Assembly: GCF_028389875.1 (NCBI RefSeq)
Contig: NC_084672.1
Location: forward strand, 3,261,501-3,325,500
DNA length: 64,000 bases
Direction of reading: 5' to 3'
Source: Rhea pennata
Taxonomy: Eukaryota; Chordata; Aves; Rheiformes; Rheidae
Shown: in pieces, positions 25,331 through 37,430 of the stretch
Layout of the letters: every line of letters begins with the position of its first letter
How positions within the stretch are numbered: the first letter of the stretch is position 1
The notes under the pieces: model-generated
What the model saw: only the letters and a program-made list of their open reading frames with translations
Told to the model about the DNA's origin: nothing
The model's database searches: none
Made by a program: the position numbers and the translations under genes

Positions 25331-28180
25331 AGAGGCGTCGCTGCATAAGGCAAGTTATCGTTTGACTCTGCAAATCCTCACTTGTGTGACTCGGCCCAGT
25401 GATCAGCCAAGAGGGCCAGGAACAGGCACAGAGGAAATCCTGGCAGCAACATGAGTGGTAGAGCTAAAAGCAGATCACAACTCTCCCATCCTGGATCCGC
25501 GCAGGATTTACAGAGTGGAAGAGTTTCTGTTCACTCGCGGTCCACGCTCGAGAGGCAGGGCCCTCGCTGCAGAAATCCCTATCGCTAGCACCGTATTTGA
25601 AACACAAGGCTTCCAAAGCTCATTACTTGCCGTCTTTTCCTCTTCCATCCCTCTCCCGCCTGACAATGCACCTGCCAATATCTGCCCCAAAGCCCTGTTT
25701 TAAGTGGCGGTTTCCACAGCTAATGTCACACTCTTGCTCCCTATCTATCTTTGGCAACTGCCGGCTGCCTGCAGCAGCACCAGAGGAAGAGGGAAAGCCC
25801 TCTCTGGGTATAACAATAACACAACACCCATTCCTGGAAGAGTGATGAGATAGTATGTGTAATAAATATTTATAAGAGCAAGTGTAATGAAATGAATGTG
25901 TAGTATAGTGAGGCTCCCTTAGGGTTTGGTCATCGCATTTTTTTTTCTCTCTTTTTTCTTTCTTCTCTGTTACGCAGAATCGTCCTGATGTCCCTGGGTT
26001 GTCGAGCAAATTGCTTATTGTGTTGCTCACTTACACAATGCGTGTTATTATGCACAACCAGCTGCTCCTGTTTGGCATTGCTCGCACATGCAGAACAGGA
26101 GGCCACCGCCACTGCCCTCGTCTGGAAGCGACCGTGCCCTCTAGCGTGAAGCTGCTGCCAGACCCAAAGCAGCCTGGCAAGGAAAAGGTCCTGGTGGTAA
26201 AGGGCCCTGAGGGACTCCTGTGCTGGGAAGGCCGAGATTGTGGGTTTTGTGATGAGTTTGAGCAGATCCAGCTTTGTGCGGCCACTGAAAGCTGCCTCGT
26301 GCCTCTCTGTAGATCCCCGAGGTTTCTCTCGCGCTGGCACGGTCTCTTGGGTGGCTGCACGAGGAGCTGGAGCAGAGCACTGACTTTGTCGTTGCTGCTG
26401 CCAGTTCAGTTTCCAGCTCCATCCCTTCCTCCAGGCTCATTCAAGCACTAAGGCCAGCACAGTGGCACCTCTTCTGCTAATTAAAACAGCTTAAATCCAT
26501 TGCAAAACTGCAATCTCGGTGTCAGAGACCTGCCTTGAATCAAAGAGCGCCAGAAGCTAGGGCAGCAATAAGATGCTTATTCTTGCTTGGGGAGGGACGA
26601 ACCTAAGCACGGTCCCACACCTCTCAGGCCCCGACTGCCTGTGCGCTGGCGGCCAAGCTGCTCGGGCAGCGCTGCGATACCCCCGCGCCTGGAGGGCACG
26701 GCAAGGAAAGCCGTTTCGAGTAAGAGCGTGCACGAAAGCTTCAATGCGCTCTGACTTCGGCGCGTTCGGGGTTGACAGCAGCGGATTTGTCGCTTGGCTG
26801 CTGTTGCTGATCAGTGGTCTGTGGGGGCACTCTTAGTCTGCAGATAAAGTGCCTTACTCCAAATTTAAGCAACTCTCTTTAGTGTGAAGTGGATTAAACA
26901 AGGAGAATAGAAAGCAATGTTAGTCTGGAATAAGAATATCCACATGGTGATTTAAAAAAACAAACAAACAGCTATTCTGCTTTAAAATTGTATCACTCTT
27001 AATTTTGAATTAACTTTCATTTCTTTCATTGATTTTAACTCTTTTGACTAAGGCCCATAACCTCTCCAGATTTCCCCTTGGCTCCAGGCTGGCTGCATGG
27101 GGAAAGCACCTGCTGAGTGAGGTGAGTTTATAGGGGCTTCTGCTGGATTTCCCTAATGACCTCCGTGTTGCTGGGATCATATACAAACCGAGAGATGGGC
27201 AGGATGTACTGTGCATACACCTGTCTCACCAAATTTGTTTTTGGAGGACAGAAATAACGTCTCTCAAGTGAGGAAGAAAAAGCTGAACTACAAACACCTG
27301 CCGCTTGCTGCTGCTACTACTCTTTGCTATTCACAATTTCTCAGCTCAAAAATGTTGAAGGTTTGCAGCTCCGGAAAGGTAGGATGACGCTCCCAGCCAA
27401 CAGGGACAGTCACTTTGGAGAGCGTGCAGCGCAAGAAAGCGGGCTTTCGCTTCCTGTAAGTCTGGGGGCAGAAATGCCCCTGGGGGGGGGGGAGCGTTGC
27501 TCCCATCGGCCCAGGTGTGGGTGTCACTCGCACACCGCGCAGGTGTTGTATGCGTGAAAAGAACCGGTTGCCCCACGTCACCTTACCAGCACTCTCACAG
27601 TTCAGGTTCTGGTTTTTAAGTGTTTTTCCCAGTGAAAGAGGGAACACATCTGTTGCAAGCTCAAGTTTTTCAAAACGCTGGTCTAATTCTTATTCCCACT
27701 GACATGCTGGAAGACAAACAAGCGTCATGGAAGGATTAAATGACATTGTAAAGTCAAGCAAGAAGCAAAGACAAGAATCAGATTTGGGTCTTTCGATTTC
27801 CAGACCAGCACCTGCTTCTCCTTTTCACCCCAAACCGGTTCAGTAAGCAGCACAGGCCAGGCCCCGTTAGCCAGAAAGCACCGTACTTTGCCGACTGGCA
27901 CCAATTTTCATTATTTGTATCGTGCCGGACTTGCCCGATTTTTAGATAGGTGCAGAAAAGGGGCCAGAGGGTTTGCTGTAGCCTCCGTATAAACGCTCTT
28001 GGCCAGAAAGGAGCCGGCTGCCAGCCGGGCTCACGGGACCGCGCGGCGCTCGCAGCGCCGAGCACCGCGCTGCAGTTGTACGCGTGGGGAACCTGCCTCC
28101 CGCCACGCAGCCTTTCTGGTTCCACTTACGTTTGCGTATTTTGTTAAACAAGATAACAAATGGGAGCGTTTGGATTAAAA
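25331..28180. other. Intergenic sequence upstream of second gene
   Basis: Mixed composition. AT-rich segments at about 25.69-25.97 kb (AATAAATATTTATAAGAG, CATTCCTGGAAG) and 26.46-26.54 kb (CTAATTAAAACAG, CATTGCAAAACTGCAATC) could be regulatory. ORFs up to about 150 codons on both strands overlap each other and match nothing I recognise. Confidence 0.4.
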
Positions 28181-28183
28181 AAG

Positions 28184-28199
28184 TTTTTTTTTTTTTTTT
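28184..28199. repeat. T16 homopolymer
   Basis: Sixteen T, then G and seven more T. Low-complexity sequence. Confidence 0.85.
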
Positions 28200-28516
28200 G
28201 TTTTTTTCCCCCATATTCGGCATAGCTAGTGCACTCCACGGGGCAGTGCCGGGCGGCCTCCTCTCCCGCCGCAGGCCGCCTCCGAGCCGACCTGCTCGCG
28301 CCAGCCGCTGCTGCGCTCCTGCTGCCTCTACGCACGGACAGGTTGCACGGTGTTATTTGCTTTAAAAACAAAAAACAACAACAAAAAAAAAAGAAAAATC
28401 CCATGCCACGCATTTTCCACGCATGAGGAGTCCGGCGAACGCCCTGCGTGGGCCAGGCGGAGCTGCGCTTGGGAGCGAAGGCCATGCAGGGAGACAGGGC
28501 ATGTGTGCAGGATGCT

Positions 28517-28601
28517 TTCAAACTGTCTGCATTTTCAAACCATTTGTGTCTTCAAACCGTTTGCGTTTTCAAACCATTTGTGTCTTCAAACCGTTTGTGC
28601 C
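28517..28601 (+). repeat. Minisatellite: five copies of a 17-bp unit
   Basis: Units at 28517, 28534, 28551, 28568 and 28585, each beginning TTCAAAC. Copies 2 and 4 are identical (TTCAAACCATTTGTGTC), and copies 3 and 5 share TTCAAACCGTTTG. This gives a 34-bp higher-order period. It lies just upstream of the CpG-island promoter. Confidence 0.9.
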
Positions 28602-29040
28602 TGTTTGACGAGCCACGGCGGCCCACGCTGGGCAGCTCCCACGCGGGCCAGTCGCTCTCTGCCCCCTGCCCCCGCCAGCAGCAAGGCGATGGCGACCACC
28701 TCTCCCCCCCTCCATTAAAAATAAAGAAAAAAAGAGATCGCCACAAAACATTTATTTTCGGCCCCCCCGCTGCGGCGCCGGCGGCCCCTCGGCGCGGCCC
28801 CGCACCTGCCGCCCTCCCTCTGCCGCCGGCCCCGCGCGGAGAGGGGCTGTTCCCCCCCTCCACGCCCCCAACCCTCTCCCCGTCCCTCTCTCCAAGCGCT
28901 TTTCCCTCACGGAAAAGGGCTCCGCCGCCCCCGGGGCTCTCCGCAACCTGTTGGACCCGCCGTTGGCGAGGGCGGGCGGGGAGGCGGGCGGCAGCCGCGT
29001 GAGGAGGAGCGGGGAGGGGGGGGGCGGCGGCAGCCCCCTC

Positions 29041-29062
29041 GGCTCGGCTCGGCTCGGCTCGG
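29041..29062. repeat. (GGCTC)4 short tandem repeat in promoter
   Basis: Four perfect GGCTC units plus GG. Confidence 0.9.
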
Positions 29063-29205
29063 CGGCGAGCCCCGCTGACAAAGGCAGAGCCCCACAGCCG
29101 CCGCCGCCTCCTGCTTCTCTTTCGCCCCCTTCTCTCCCTCGCTCCTTCTTCCCTTCGTCCGCGCGTCCGTGCCGCGGCGGACAGCGCGGGGCTGGGGCGC
29201 TCGCA

Positions 29206-29221
29206 CAAGATGGCGGTGGGG
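29206..29221 (+). promoter_or_regulatory. YY1 / TISU-like element
   Basis: ACAAGATGGCGGTGG contains CAAGATGGCGGT. This matches the TISU consensus SAASATGGCGGC at 11 of 12 positions and the YY1 core AAGATGGCGGC at 10 of 11. TISU elements direct both transcription and initiation on very short 5' leaders. Confidence 0.6.
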
Positions 29222-29248
29222 CGGCGGGAGAGCGCGCTCCCCTCTTAA
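29210..29248 (+). CDS. Upstream ORF of 12 codons (MAVGRRESALPS)
   Basis: Begins at the ATG inside the TISU/YY1-like element, which has good context (G at -1, A at -2 and -3, G at +4). It ends with TAA at 29246-29248. The TAA is followed with no gap by ATG at 29249, in the same frame as the signal-peptide exon. It could control translation of the main ORF by reinitiation or leaky scanning. If the stop were bypassed it would add 13 residues. No homology is claimed. Confidence 0.4.
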   Translation: MAVGRRESALPS

Positions 29249-29354
29249 ATGCGGCCGCGGCGGCCCCTGCTCCCGGCGCCCGGCGCGGCTTACATGGCGC
29301 TGGAGGACCTGCTTTGTCTCTGCTTCTCCGCCCTCGCCGTCCTGGCCGTGCAAG
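29249..29354 (+). CDS. First coding exon of a secreted/membrane receptor, probable IGDCC3/IGDCC4 family
   Basis: Open from ATG 29249 (MRPRRPLLPAPGAAY...) with a second in-frame ATG at 29294 (MALEDLLCLCFSALAVLAVQ). A stop codon immediately precedes 29249, so the exon cannot start earlier in this frame. The hydrophobic LLCLCFSALAVLAV stretch is a typical signal-peptide core. Neither ATG has A/G at -3, but 29294 has G at +4. The exon ends CAA G with donor GTGGGT, a phase-1 intron, the usual phase after signal-peptide exons of Ig/FN3 receptors. In human, IGDCC4 and IGDCC3 lie downstream of DPP8 on the same strand (recalled synteny), which suggests an IGDCC-type neuronal adhesion receptor. The sequence of one exon cannot confirm this. 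Another membrane protein is possible. Confidence 0.5.
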
Positions 29355-32300
29355 GTGGGTGAGGAGGGAGGGGGAGAGAGAGCAGGGGTCTTCCCCCCAC
29401 CACCACCACCGCCGCCGTCAGCCCACGGTCGCGAGTGGGGCGGCCGCCGCGCCACCTGCCGCCGCCGCACCCCTGGGGCTGCGAGCGGCCGCCGCGCCGG
29501 GATGCGCTGCCCCTTGTCCCCGGCTGCTTTTGGGCTCCTCGGGTTCCCTCCGGCCCCCTCAGCGGCCGCTTTCACCCCCCTCACTGGCCCCTCTCCCCCC
29601 GCCAGCCCCCGCTTTTTGCTCTCCCCCCCCCCCCAGGTCATTTTTCACCTCCCTCACTGTCCCCCCTTGTGGTAATTTCTCGCTCCCCCCAGTAGCCGCT
29701 TTGCTTCCCCTCACTGGCCCTTTCCCCCTTTCCGTGGCCATTTTTCGCCCCCCTGCGCTGTTTGCCCCCCTCGAGGGTCTGAGTCTCCCCTCAGGCCCCG
29801 TGGCCGCATCTCGTCCCCTCGCGCCGGGCGATGGAGGGCTGCGAGGCGCCTCCTTGGCAGCCGCTTCCAGGGCGCCAAAGGGGGGGTCCCGGCCCCGGGA
29901 GACCCACGCGGGGCCTCGGCGCTGCCCGGGCGCAGGCCCAGGTGCGGCGCCTGCCGCCCCGTCCCAACTTCGTCCTTCCGTCCGCTCCGATCTGGTTGAT
30001 CAATCGAACGCTCTGATAATAACCGTTATTAGTAACAGCCGGCTCCCTCTCGCCGTTTTGCAGCAGTTACGTAAGGGGCTCCGTGCGGGTGCGCGTACTC
30101 GCCGCGCCCCCCCCGGCTCGCTGACTTTCTCTGTTTGCCCTAGAAGTTTGCATCGACGTTCGTCCGAGTTGCGGACCTTTGGATACGTGGCTTTTTCCCG
30201 TGCGTCTGCTTTTGTACGCGTCTCCGAGAGAGGGCTGGAAAGGTGTGCGGTTGGCAGAGCTGCACCAGAAAGCGTGTGTGCCGTGTTGTCCCCCTTAGAA
30301 TCGCTTGTTTAAAAGACACTCCTAAACCAGAGACCGAAGGGGAGGCGTCATCCCTGTTTCATTGCACGGCTTTATTCCTTTTGGCGGTTCGTTCAGGTTC
30401 AGCAGAATATAATAATGGCATAAAGGATGCTCAGCCCCTTTGGTTTCTGAAATAGCCTTTTGGGGGGGGAAATATAATGCAGTGGGTGATTGCAGGGTGT
30501 TTTTGGAACGCTGTGCAAGCCCTTTGTAAGGTTAAGGTTACCGTATGATGTAGGTGCAGTGTTCCTGAGGCTGCGTGTAGAAGTGAATAACGGTCCATGT
30601 AAATGGTCCGCTGTTATCGGTGTGTGTGGGTTTTCCTAGATGGATGGCAGGCTGTGACCCTACCAGCAGATTAACTGGTAGCATGGGTGGGAGCTGTGTT
30701 TCCTGTGTGTTTGAGCGAAGGGCTAGCTGGATCCTGAAGCTTAGTAATGGAGGATGATTTTAAAGAGCTGGTGGTGGGGCGTGGATGTTATTCTGCAAAT
30801 CCATTTCGACAGGAAAACTTCAAGTGCTTTGCAGGAATTAGCGGTTGTGGCTTCTCTGTCTTTGCAAGTAATTAGGCAACTAGTAAAAACTGTTTTCTGT
30901 TTCTTTTATAACAATGGGCCACGTGTGGTGCGAAGAGGTAGCGTGTGCATCTGCTTGTGCAGTGTGTGAACGTGCAGCTCAGTACATGTGGATGTGCTTT
31001 CCAACAGGTGGGTTTGATTCTGAAAAGAGAAACATGGACTTGTTTCAATATGAGATTAATTTGGCAGGAGATTGAAATGGTTTTGGAGAAGCGTGCATTT
31101 GATCCTGAAGCCCATGGGTTTTGATCCAAGGTTCAAGCCTCTCCAGGGATGAAATACTTGAGAGAATGAGGCTGGAAAACCTTCTCCCCGACTACTCCCT
31201 GTAGACTAGGTGGAAATGGTGCCAGCTTACACTAGCTGGGGGATGTGATCCTGTGTACTGAAAGCCTTCTGCCGACCTGCTTCAGGGTTTTTTTCCCTCC
31301 AGTAGCAGGAAGGGGTTATGGGTTGTGGTTCTGGGTTCCCCCCCTTCACTTGACTCTAGCAAGGGAGTTGTGCTGGTTGCTTTCCTTGGTGCTCTCTACA
31401 GGGGGATGTTGCAGTGGGAAGTGGGCTGAGCTTTCCATCTGAATGATCAGCTGAAATCTATCTGGGTTCATGTCATTTAGATTTGTGGTCAGGTCCCTTT
31501 GCTGCTGGGGAACAGATTTGCTTTTTCTACATCACCTAACTTTAGTCCCGATTTGTTTTATTCTTCCTGTCGCATTCTTCTTGGCTGCATAACCTTGCAG
31601 CGTGCTCAATGCAGCGAGTGCCTTTGCCTGGAGAAGCCGGCGTTGCCATTGTTCGGAGATCGCACGTCTCCGCCGCCGCGATAGCCTGCGCGGTGCAGAA
31701 CGTCACCTGCATGCAGATTTCACTTGCCCTGTTGACTGTATTGTTGCAGCGTCGCTCGTCCGTCCGTGGGGTGGGTTGGGAGGAGGCAGAATGAGCAGAG
31801 GAGGAAAGGGGTGTTTCTACGAATCCTCAATTTTTCCATTTTTATTTGAAACTCCTCCTGCCCCTGTGGAGCATTGACAGTGTCCTTATGCGAAGCCCTA
31901 CTCTCCCTCACACCACATTAGTGAGGTTTTGCCCATGGCGTGTTTCTAGGCGCAGGTCTCTTGCTCGGGAGCTTGCTGCCGTTGGACTGTGCCTGTCATG
32001 ACAGCTAGTCTTAAAGCTCTGACAGCTTAGACTGCTTAAAAGTGGAGAATGTTTCGGCTGGTATTTCCCTGTTTCTCTTCTCATGTATCAGGCTGAGAGA
32101 AACAGCTCAGGCTTGGTTATGTTTTTGTTTTCCCTGCAGCTTCTTATGGAGAGGTAGCTTCTTTCTTTTTTTTTTTTTCTTTTTTTCATTTTTTTTATGC
32201 TGTCTCATTTCACCACCTTGAAGTCTAAAGTAAAGCAGAACCAGCTGATTTTCTGATGTTTCTCCCACTTTTTGCAGCCGACTTTCTACTGACAGCTGTA

Positions 32301-35300
32301 GAAAGTTTGATCTACTGCAGGGGGCCCTGTACGGGAGTGTGTGCATTGCTAATGGTACGCAAGCCACTTCAAAGTGGCGCAAGTAATAATTTAAAAAGAA
32401 GTTTGGCAATCTGCCTGTCCCTGGGGAAGAAGGGAGATGGTTCTCTCTGCATGTGTGCTCACAGTCCGGTTCGGAGCTGGAGGCAGCCTCTGCGGTGCAG
32501 CACAGGTCCCATTTGCATCAGGGCGCCAGAGCAAGCTGAGTCTGGGAACTGCTTTGGTGGATTGGGTGTTGCTGTGGCACGTGGGACATCTCGCTTAGGT
32601 TTCTGTGGTGATCCTGGGCCAGTCCTTGAGCCTGCTCTGGTGTCCTCAGGGCCCATTCTTAGACAGAAATAGAGAAGCTGTATGTGCTTAGAGGTGTTCA
32701 GAGGATAAAATCCATCAATGAGTGTTTAGCACACAGTTATTTATATGCTATGGTGAAGAAGATCATATATCCCAAGGACATGGTGCTGACCCAGTGGTGT
32801 GCTGTGCTATCCCATATGGCTCAGAAGTCTGCGTGTGACTCCTGGTACTGTGATTGCTGGGTGATTTGAACTGTGCATCTCTTGGAGCTGGCCTCCCAAA
32901 GGCTGGCTCGTCTTCTGGGGAAAAATCCATGTGCCTGTGAACGGGTCCAGGTATTTGCAATACAAGAAATGCTTCTCATCCACTTTACATGCTTCTCTCC
33001 TGTTTAATGGCTGCCTGACCATTAAGCCTAGTCATGGTTATATAATTAAAATGGGAATTAATATTTAATCTCATTGTAATTTTTTGTTGGAATCTATCCC
33101 AAACTCATCTCTAACTATGTCTTTGCATGAGGTGAGTAGGTACCTAGGGGAAAACAGGCAGGTGTTGCAAATAAGGGATTTTTTGCTCAGACAACAAGAA
33201 TCATGGGCCTGCTTTGGGTGAAGGAAGGAACTATAACCTTTGCAAACCCAGAGCGATCATAGTCATTTTGTTATCTGTAGGAAGCAAATGTTTGCTTTAC
33301 AGTCCAGGAGGGATATAGTAAATCCTTGTTATCAGTATTTGCCAAGTACATATTGGGCCAAAATCAACTCTGGTGCAATTTCATTGCTTTCTGGAGGGGA
33401 ACTGGACCCACTGTCTACAGTATTTTTAGCCTCGTTTTCTGAGGAAAAGAGGCTTTTGTAATCATACTGTCTGTCCATCTCCCTTTCTTTCTCCAAATAG
33501 TTTCTGGGCCTGCTGGGCAGTCACAACCAGCTTGACCAGAGCTGTGGAGAATTTGGAGCTCCCGTGTTTCTACAGGGGTTTTGAAAACAAGCAGCTAAAT
33601 AAAGAAGGGAGATCCAGTTTTGTATGAACTGAAGGAGAGGCTGCGAAATCGTGGTTGTAGACACTGGAAAGTCCATGCGGGGAGAAATCTGAAGCACTTC
33701 AAGTACGGGAAGAGCTTTGAACAGAACCTGTACCTTGTCAGGACAGGACAGAATAATCCAGTCATGAAACACAAAGCTGCAGGAAATCACTTCTCAAGTC
33801 CTTGAAACCACCTGTTTATTTTAGTTTTTAAAGCCCTTTAATGTCATGTTTTAAAGCATATTGTTTTACCAGCATTTACATCCCAGGGGTTGGTAGCTGT
33901 TTTGCTTTCTTCTATGACTGGGAGAGCATCTTCCAAACACAGAAACATAGATAGCCCTTGGAGCAGCTGGGACAGAAGCTCTTTCTCTTGTCTTTGATCC
34001 CTTGCTCTCTCTGCCTCAGTTTCCTCATTTGCTCCTGCTAGGCAGAAGATGCTGTGGTGCACTATGAACATACAAAGAACACTGTCAGTCTAAGTAGATT
34101 TCTTGCATTTATTAAATTTTCACGTGTTGGTGACCTCCAAGTGCTATTTTTGCTTTTCTCACTTACAGCTTCTTGGTGTGAGGATCCACAGCTGTTCAAA
34201 CGGTGTCTGCTGTCTTCATAAAACAGATTTTGGGAGCTATATTTGCATGAGCCCTTCTGAAGATGCTAAACCCCACACCAGGCATGGAGGGGAGGATTGA
34301 GGAGCTCTTGCTAGTTTGTCTAACCGTCTGTACAAACATGCTGAAGTCATCCTTGAAACCTCATTGAATTTTCTTCATTCTGAAGAGAAACAGAGCCTTT
34401 GCATGGAGGGGAAGAGCAGATCAGTGTTTACTTTCAGCGAGGCAGCAATCTGCTAGAGTGGTAGCTGCTGAGGATAGAAATTGCTGAGGGAAGACAAATG
34501 CCTGTGTAGGGGCTGAGATCAAATCTGCATGAAATGAGCCCTTCTTTTCCTAAATGGAGAGGAGAACCCAAACACTTGTCAGCAGCCTTGTTTGTGTGTA
34601 TTTAATGCTTTCTCATTTGCAGATGTCAAAATGCTTTGCTCATGAGTGTGCAGGTAGTGGTGCTTCTCACTTGCACATGTTTTCATGAACTCCTCAGTTC
34701 CATGTCCAGCAATGCCTTTTGGTGTCTCTGTTTCTGAGTTAGATCCTCTCCTGCTCTTAATCCATAGGGTCCTACTGTTATGGTGTGGATCTGCTTTATC
34801 TGAAAAGTCCAGCAGAGAATAATACGGTGCAGTTTGTCTCAGTGGGTGATAAACATACTCTATCGCTGTTATGATAAGCAATTACTGTAGTCCACTGGGA
34901 CTCTATTATCAGGTGTTTTGAAATTATTTAAAAATCTGTATCTGCGTTTTAGACTCAGTTGCCTGGAACAACATCTAGAGACGTTGAATAGCCTGGTTTA
35001 TTCTATGCTACATATTTTTTAATTTAAATTTTTTCCTCCAAGTTTCCTTGTCAAGTGGATTTCTTGAGGGAGTGTTGTCAATATTAAAGGTGTGAGCCCA
35101 CCTGACATAGGAGATTGGAAACACTGTCAACTTGTTAAGGAGTTGGGTGCTGGGTGGGCAAAGTTGTATCTGTTGCAGAGTCTGGTAGGGATTTGACTCA
35201 TGGGAAGTGCTTGTGTCACAGATGTCTCCGGAACAGCATCACATTAAGGAAATGCAAGCATCCCCAGAGGTTGCTCTCAGCCCAGACTGATGGGAGCTCA

Positions 35301-36990
35301 AAGAGAGCTTTCCTGGGGAAGGGTGCGGGGATGGCAGGACCTGGGGCAGAAGTGGAGCTAACCCAAGATCCAGAAGTGATGCCTGTCTGGTGGCAGATTG
35401 GGGGATGCAATAAGAAGGTCCTGCTTGGCGTATTAATGCCTGCACTGGGGAATGCATATCCTTGATAGTTTCCAAATTGACTGTCGACAGATGATCAAGT
35501 TCATTGGTGTGACCAAAGAGGTCGTTACTTAATGGGATGGATTTCCTGTGCTGTGCTCTGTGAATCCACTGAGGATTTTTGCAAAACTTGGCTGTTTATG
35601 CACCCAGGACTTTGAGAGATCTTTTTTTGAAAAGCATCAGTGGTGCTTAAGAAGTTTAAAATAACCAGAAGTTTTGCACTTAATGCAAGACTTCTCTCCC
35701 TGCCTCTCAACTTGCTAGTTGAATCGAATTTCTAAATTAGGCACATGTATTTTCCAGAAAAAAGTGGAATTGTGTGTGTTATTAAAAGAAAACTAGTCAA
35801 GTATTTATTGATTTGTTGTTAATGAAACTGAGAAGGCTTTTGTGTTTCTCTGGAAATCTTTGTCCCTATTTTCTATTTTTTTTTCTCTCTCTTCCCCCCT
35901 CTCCTTTATCTATTTATTTATTTATCTATTTATTTTTTGAGATTATCTAGTGAAAAACTTCAGCATGACCCTTGTATGCAGATGTGACACATTCTTACCT
36001 TTTTGGAAATACCTGTGCTGCTTAAAGATGGTAACAAACTTAGTCTTTCTCTTAGCTGTAATGACCCAAAGAGATGGGGCCAATTGCAGCCCGTTTCCAT
36101 GCTCTACCAGTTCCACTTCTGGCAAAGACTTGAGAATCTAGAGAATGTGGCAAGTAATTGTGGAGCACTTGCAAAGGCCCCATGCATTAGTGCGTAGCAA
36201 AGCGTCTTGGCAAAATACACACACAGGATAAAAGGGGAAAAGAAGCCTAGCATCTGATCCAATAACTCCTTTGCTGGGTTGGCAAAAATTGTTTAGATTC
36301 CTCCTTCCCAAGAATGATTTTGTAAACATAATACTGCTTATTAGCCATGCAAATTACTGTCATTGGTGGCAATTGTTGTGATAGAAAGATAAGGGTTTTG
36401 AAACTCTGGTTTGATTTTCCCCCGACTCTCAGTTTGCTATCTATTTGTTTATGTCAGTGCTGATTGCAGCTTTTGTTAGAGAAATCAAAATATTGATCAA
36501 AATTACTTAGTCCTGTTTTTCTTAGGTCACAATAAATCCAGCTTATTTATTTCCCATTTTACTCTTTTCTTCTCTCTGCAGAAAGCATAGTGAGCTTTCC
36601 TGGAGGGGATGATCCTTACGTTCCTGAAGTCAAATGTCATCTTCCTTAGAGGGTCCTTAGGAGCAGGCTTGATATCTGGAGGCTTTCCTCAAGAGTCTGT
36701 CAGCTAAAAATCTGGCTAGCAGAGTACTATTGTGGGGTTTTCTTTACGTACAAAGTGGGGAAAGAAGGAAGTTTCTCCCAGCTGCTGGCAGAGAATAGCT
36801 TCCCATTTAGTTAATGCTTGTGGCTGCTGCCAGAATTTTCTCTTTAGCATCAGAGGGAGTTAAGTGCGGAGTGAAAGGCTTCAGTAACACTTCAGCATCT
36901 GGGCATGAGGCTGAGCTGTCAAATAATTCTTTTTGCTTTTTTTTATTTTTTATTTGTTATTATTTTTTTTAAATACCAGTCAGGGCACTT
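29355..36990 (+). other. Intron 1 of second gene, proximal part
   Basis: The first 0.75 kb is CpG-island shore with C-runs. After about 30.1 kb it is ordinary intron. Low-complexity pyrimidine tracts lie at 32.15-32.20 kb, and a TTTA/TCTA repeat at about 35905-35938. A possible minus-strand MIR remnant lies at about 33985-34060. No Ig-domain exon recognised. Confidence 0.5.
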
Positions 36991-37430
36991 GGGTAGATTC
37001 ATAGGTTTAAGGTTAGGGTGGTTGGGCTGCCTTCCTGGCTGCAGCAGGCTATAGGAATCTGACTCTGTTTCTTGCTTTGGTTTCAATGGCAGTGCTTGAA
37101 CAAGAGCATCTCTTTAGGAGAAACACACACTTATGGTTTAAAAATGTCTTGTGAATTCTTGTCCATCACAGCCCCTCAGTAAGCTGCTTTGATATCCTCA
37201 CTCAGCAGTGTGCATTTGTGTTCAGTCTAGATTAACCTAGCTGTGTTTTATAGTTGTATCTTCGTCTACTAGTATGAAAAACTTTTTGTTATCAAATGTC
37301 CCTCCTCCCTGTGAGTGCATGTACAGACTGAGATTGAGTCTCCCCTTTACTAAGCTGAGTATGTGGAGGTCCTTGAGTCTTTCAGCTGTTACAGTTGTTT
37401 TCTGTCTCTTAATCTTAGCTTTCCATAGCT
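36990..37430 (-). mobile_element. Ancient CR1 LINE 3' end, reverse orientation
   Basis: On the + strand it starts gtagattcataggtttaagg (the reversed CR1 tail and its conserved flank). It then shows, in the expected order, aatgtccctcctccctgtga, gtctcccctttactaagctg and aggtccttgagtctttcagc. This matches the reverse-complement order of reptile/avian CR1 3' regions. Strongly diverged and without a reading frame, so it is an old insertion. Confidence 0.6.

Larger units (their letters stand above)
28740..30120 (+). promoter_or_regulatory. CpG-island promoter of the second gene
   Basis: A continuous GC- and CpG-dense stretch around a signal-peptide exon and a YY1/TISU-type element. It includes (GGCTC)4 at 29041-29062. 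No TATA box is evident close to the exon, as expected for a CpG-island promoter. The transcription start is probably shortly upstream of 29206 (inference from the usual position of YY1 sites). Confidence 0.65.

Noticed and set aside
28907..29641. 244-codon minus-strand ORF over the promoter
   Set aside because: GC-driven shadow ORF with Gly/Arg/Pro bias and no domain. It overlaps other frames equally open.
28951..30312. 453-codon + strand ORF across the CpG island
   Set aside because: It is in a different frame from the signal-peptide exon, is Pro/Ala/Arg/Ser-rich, and crosses a good splice donor. It is explained by high GC content.
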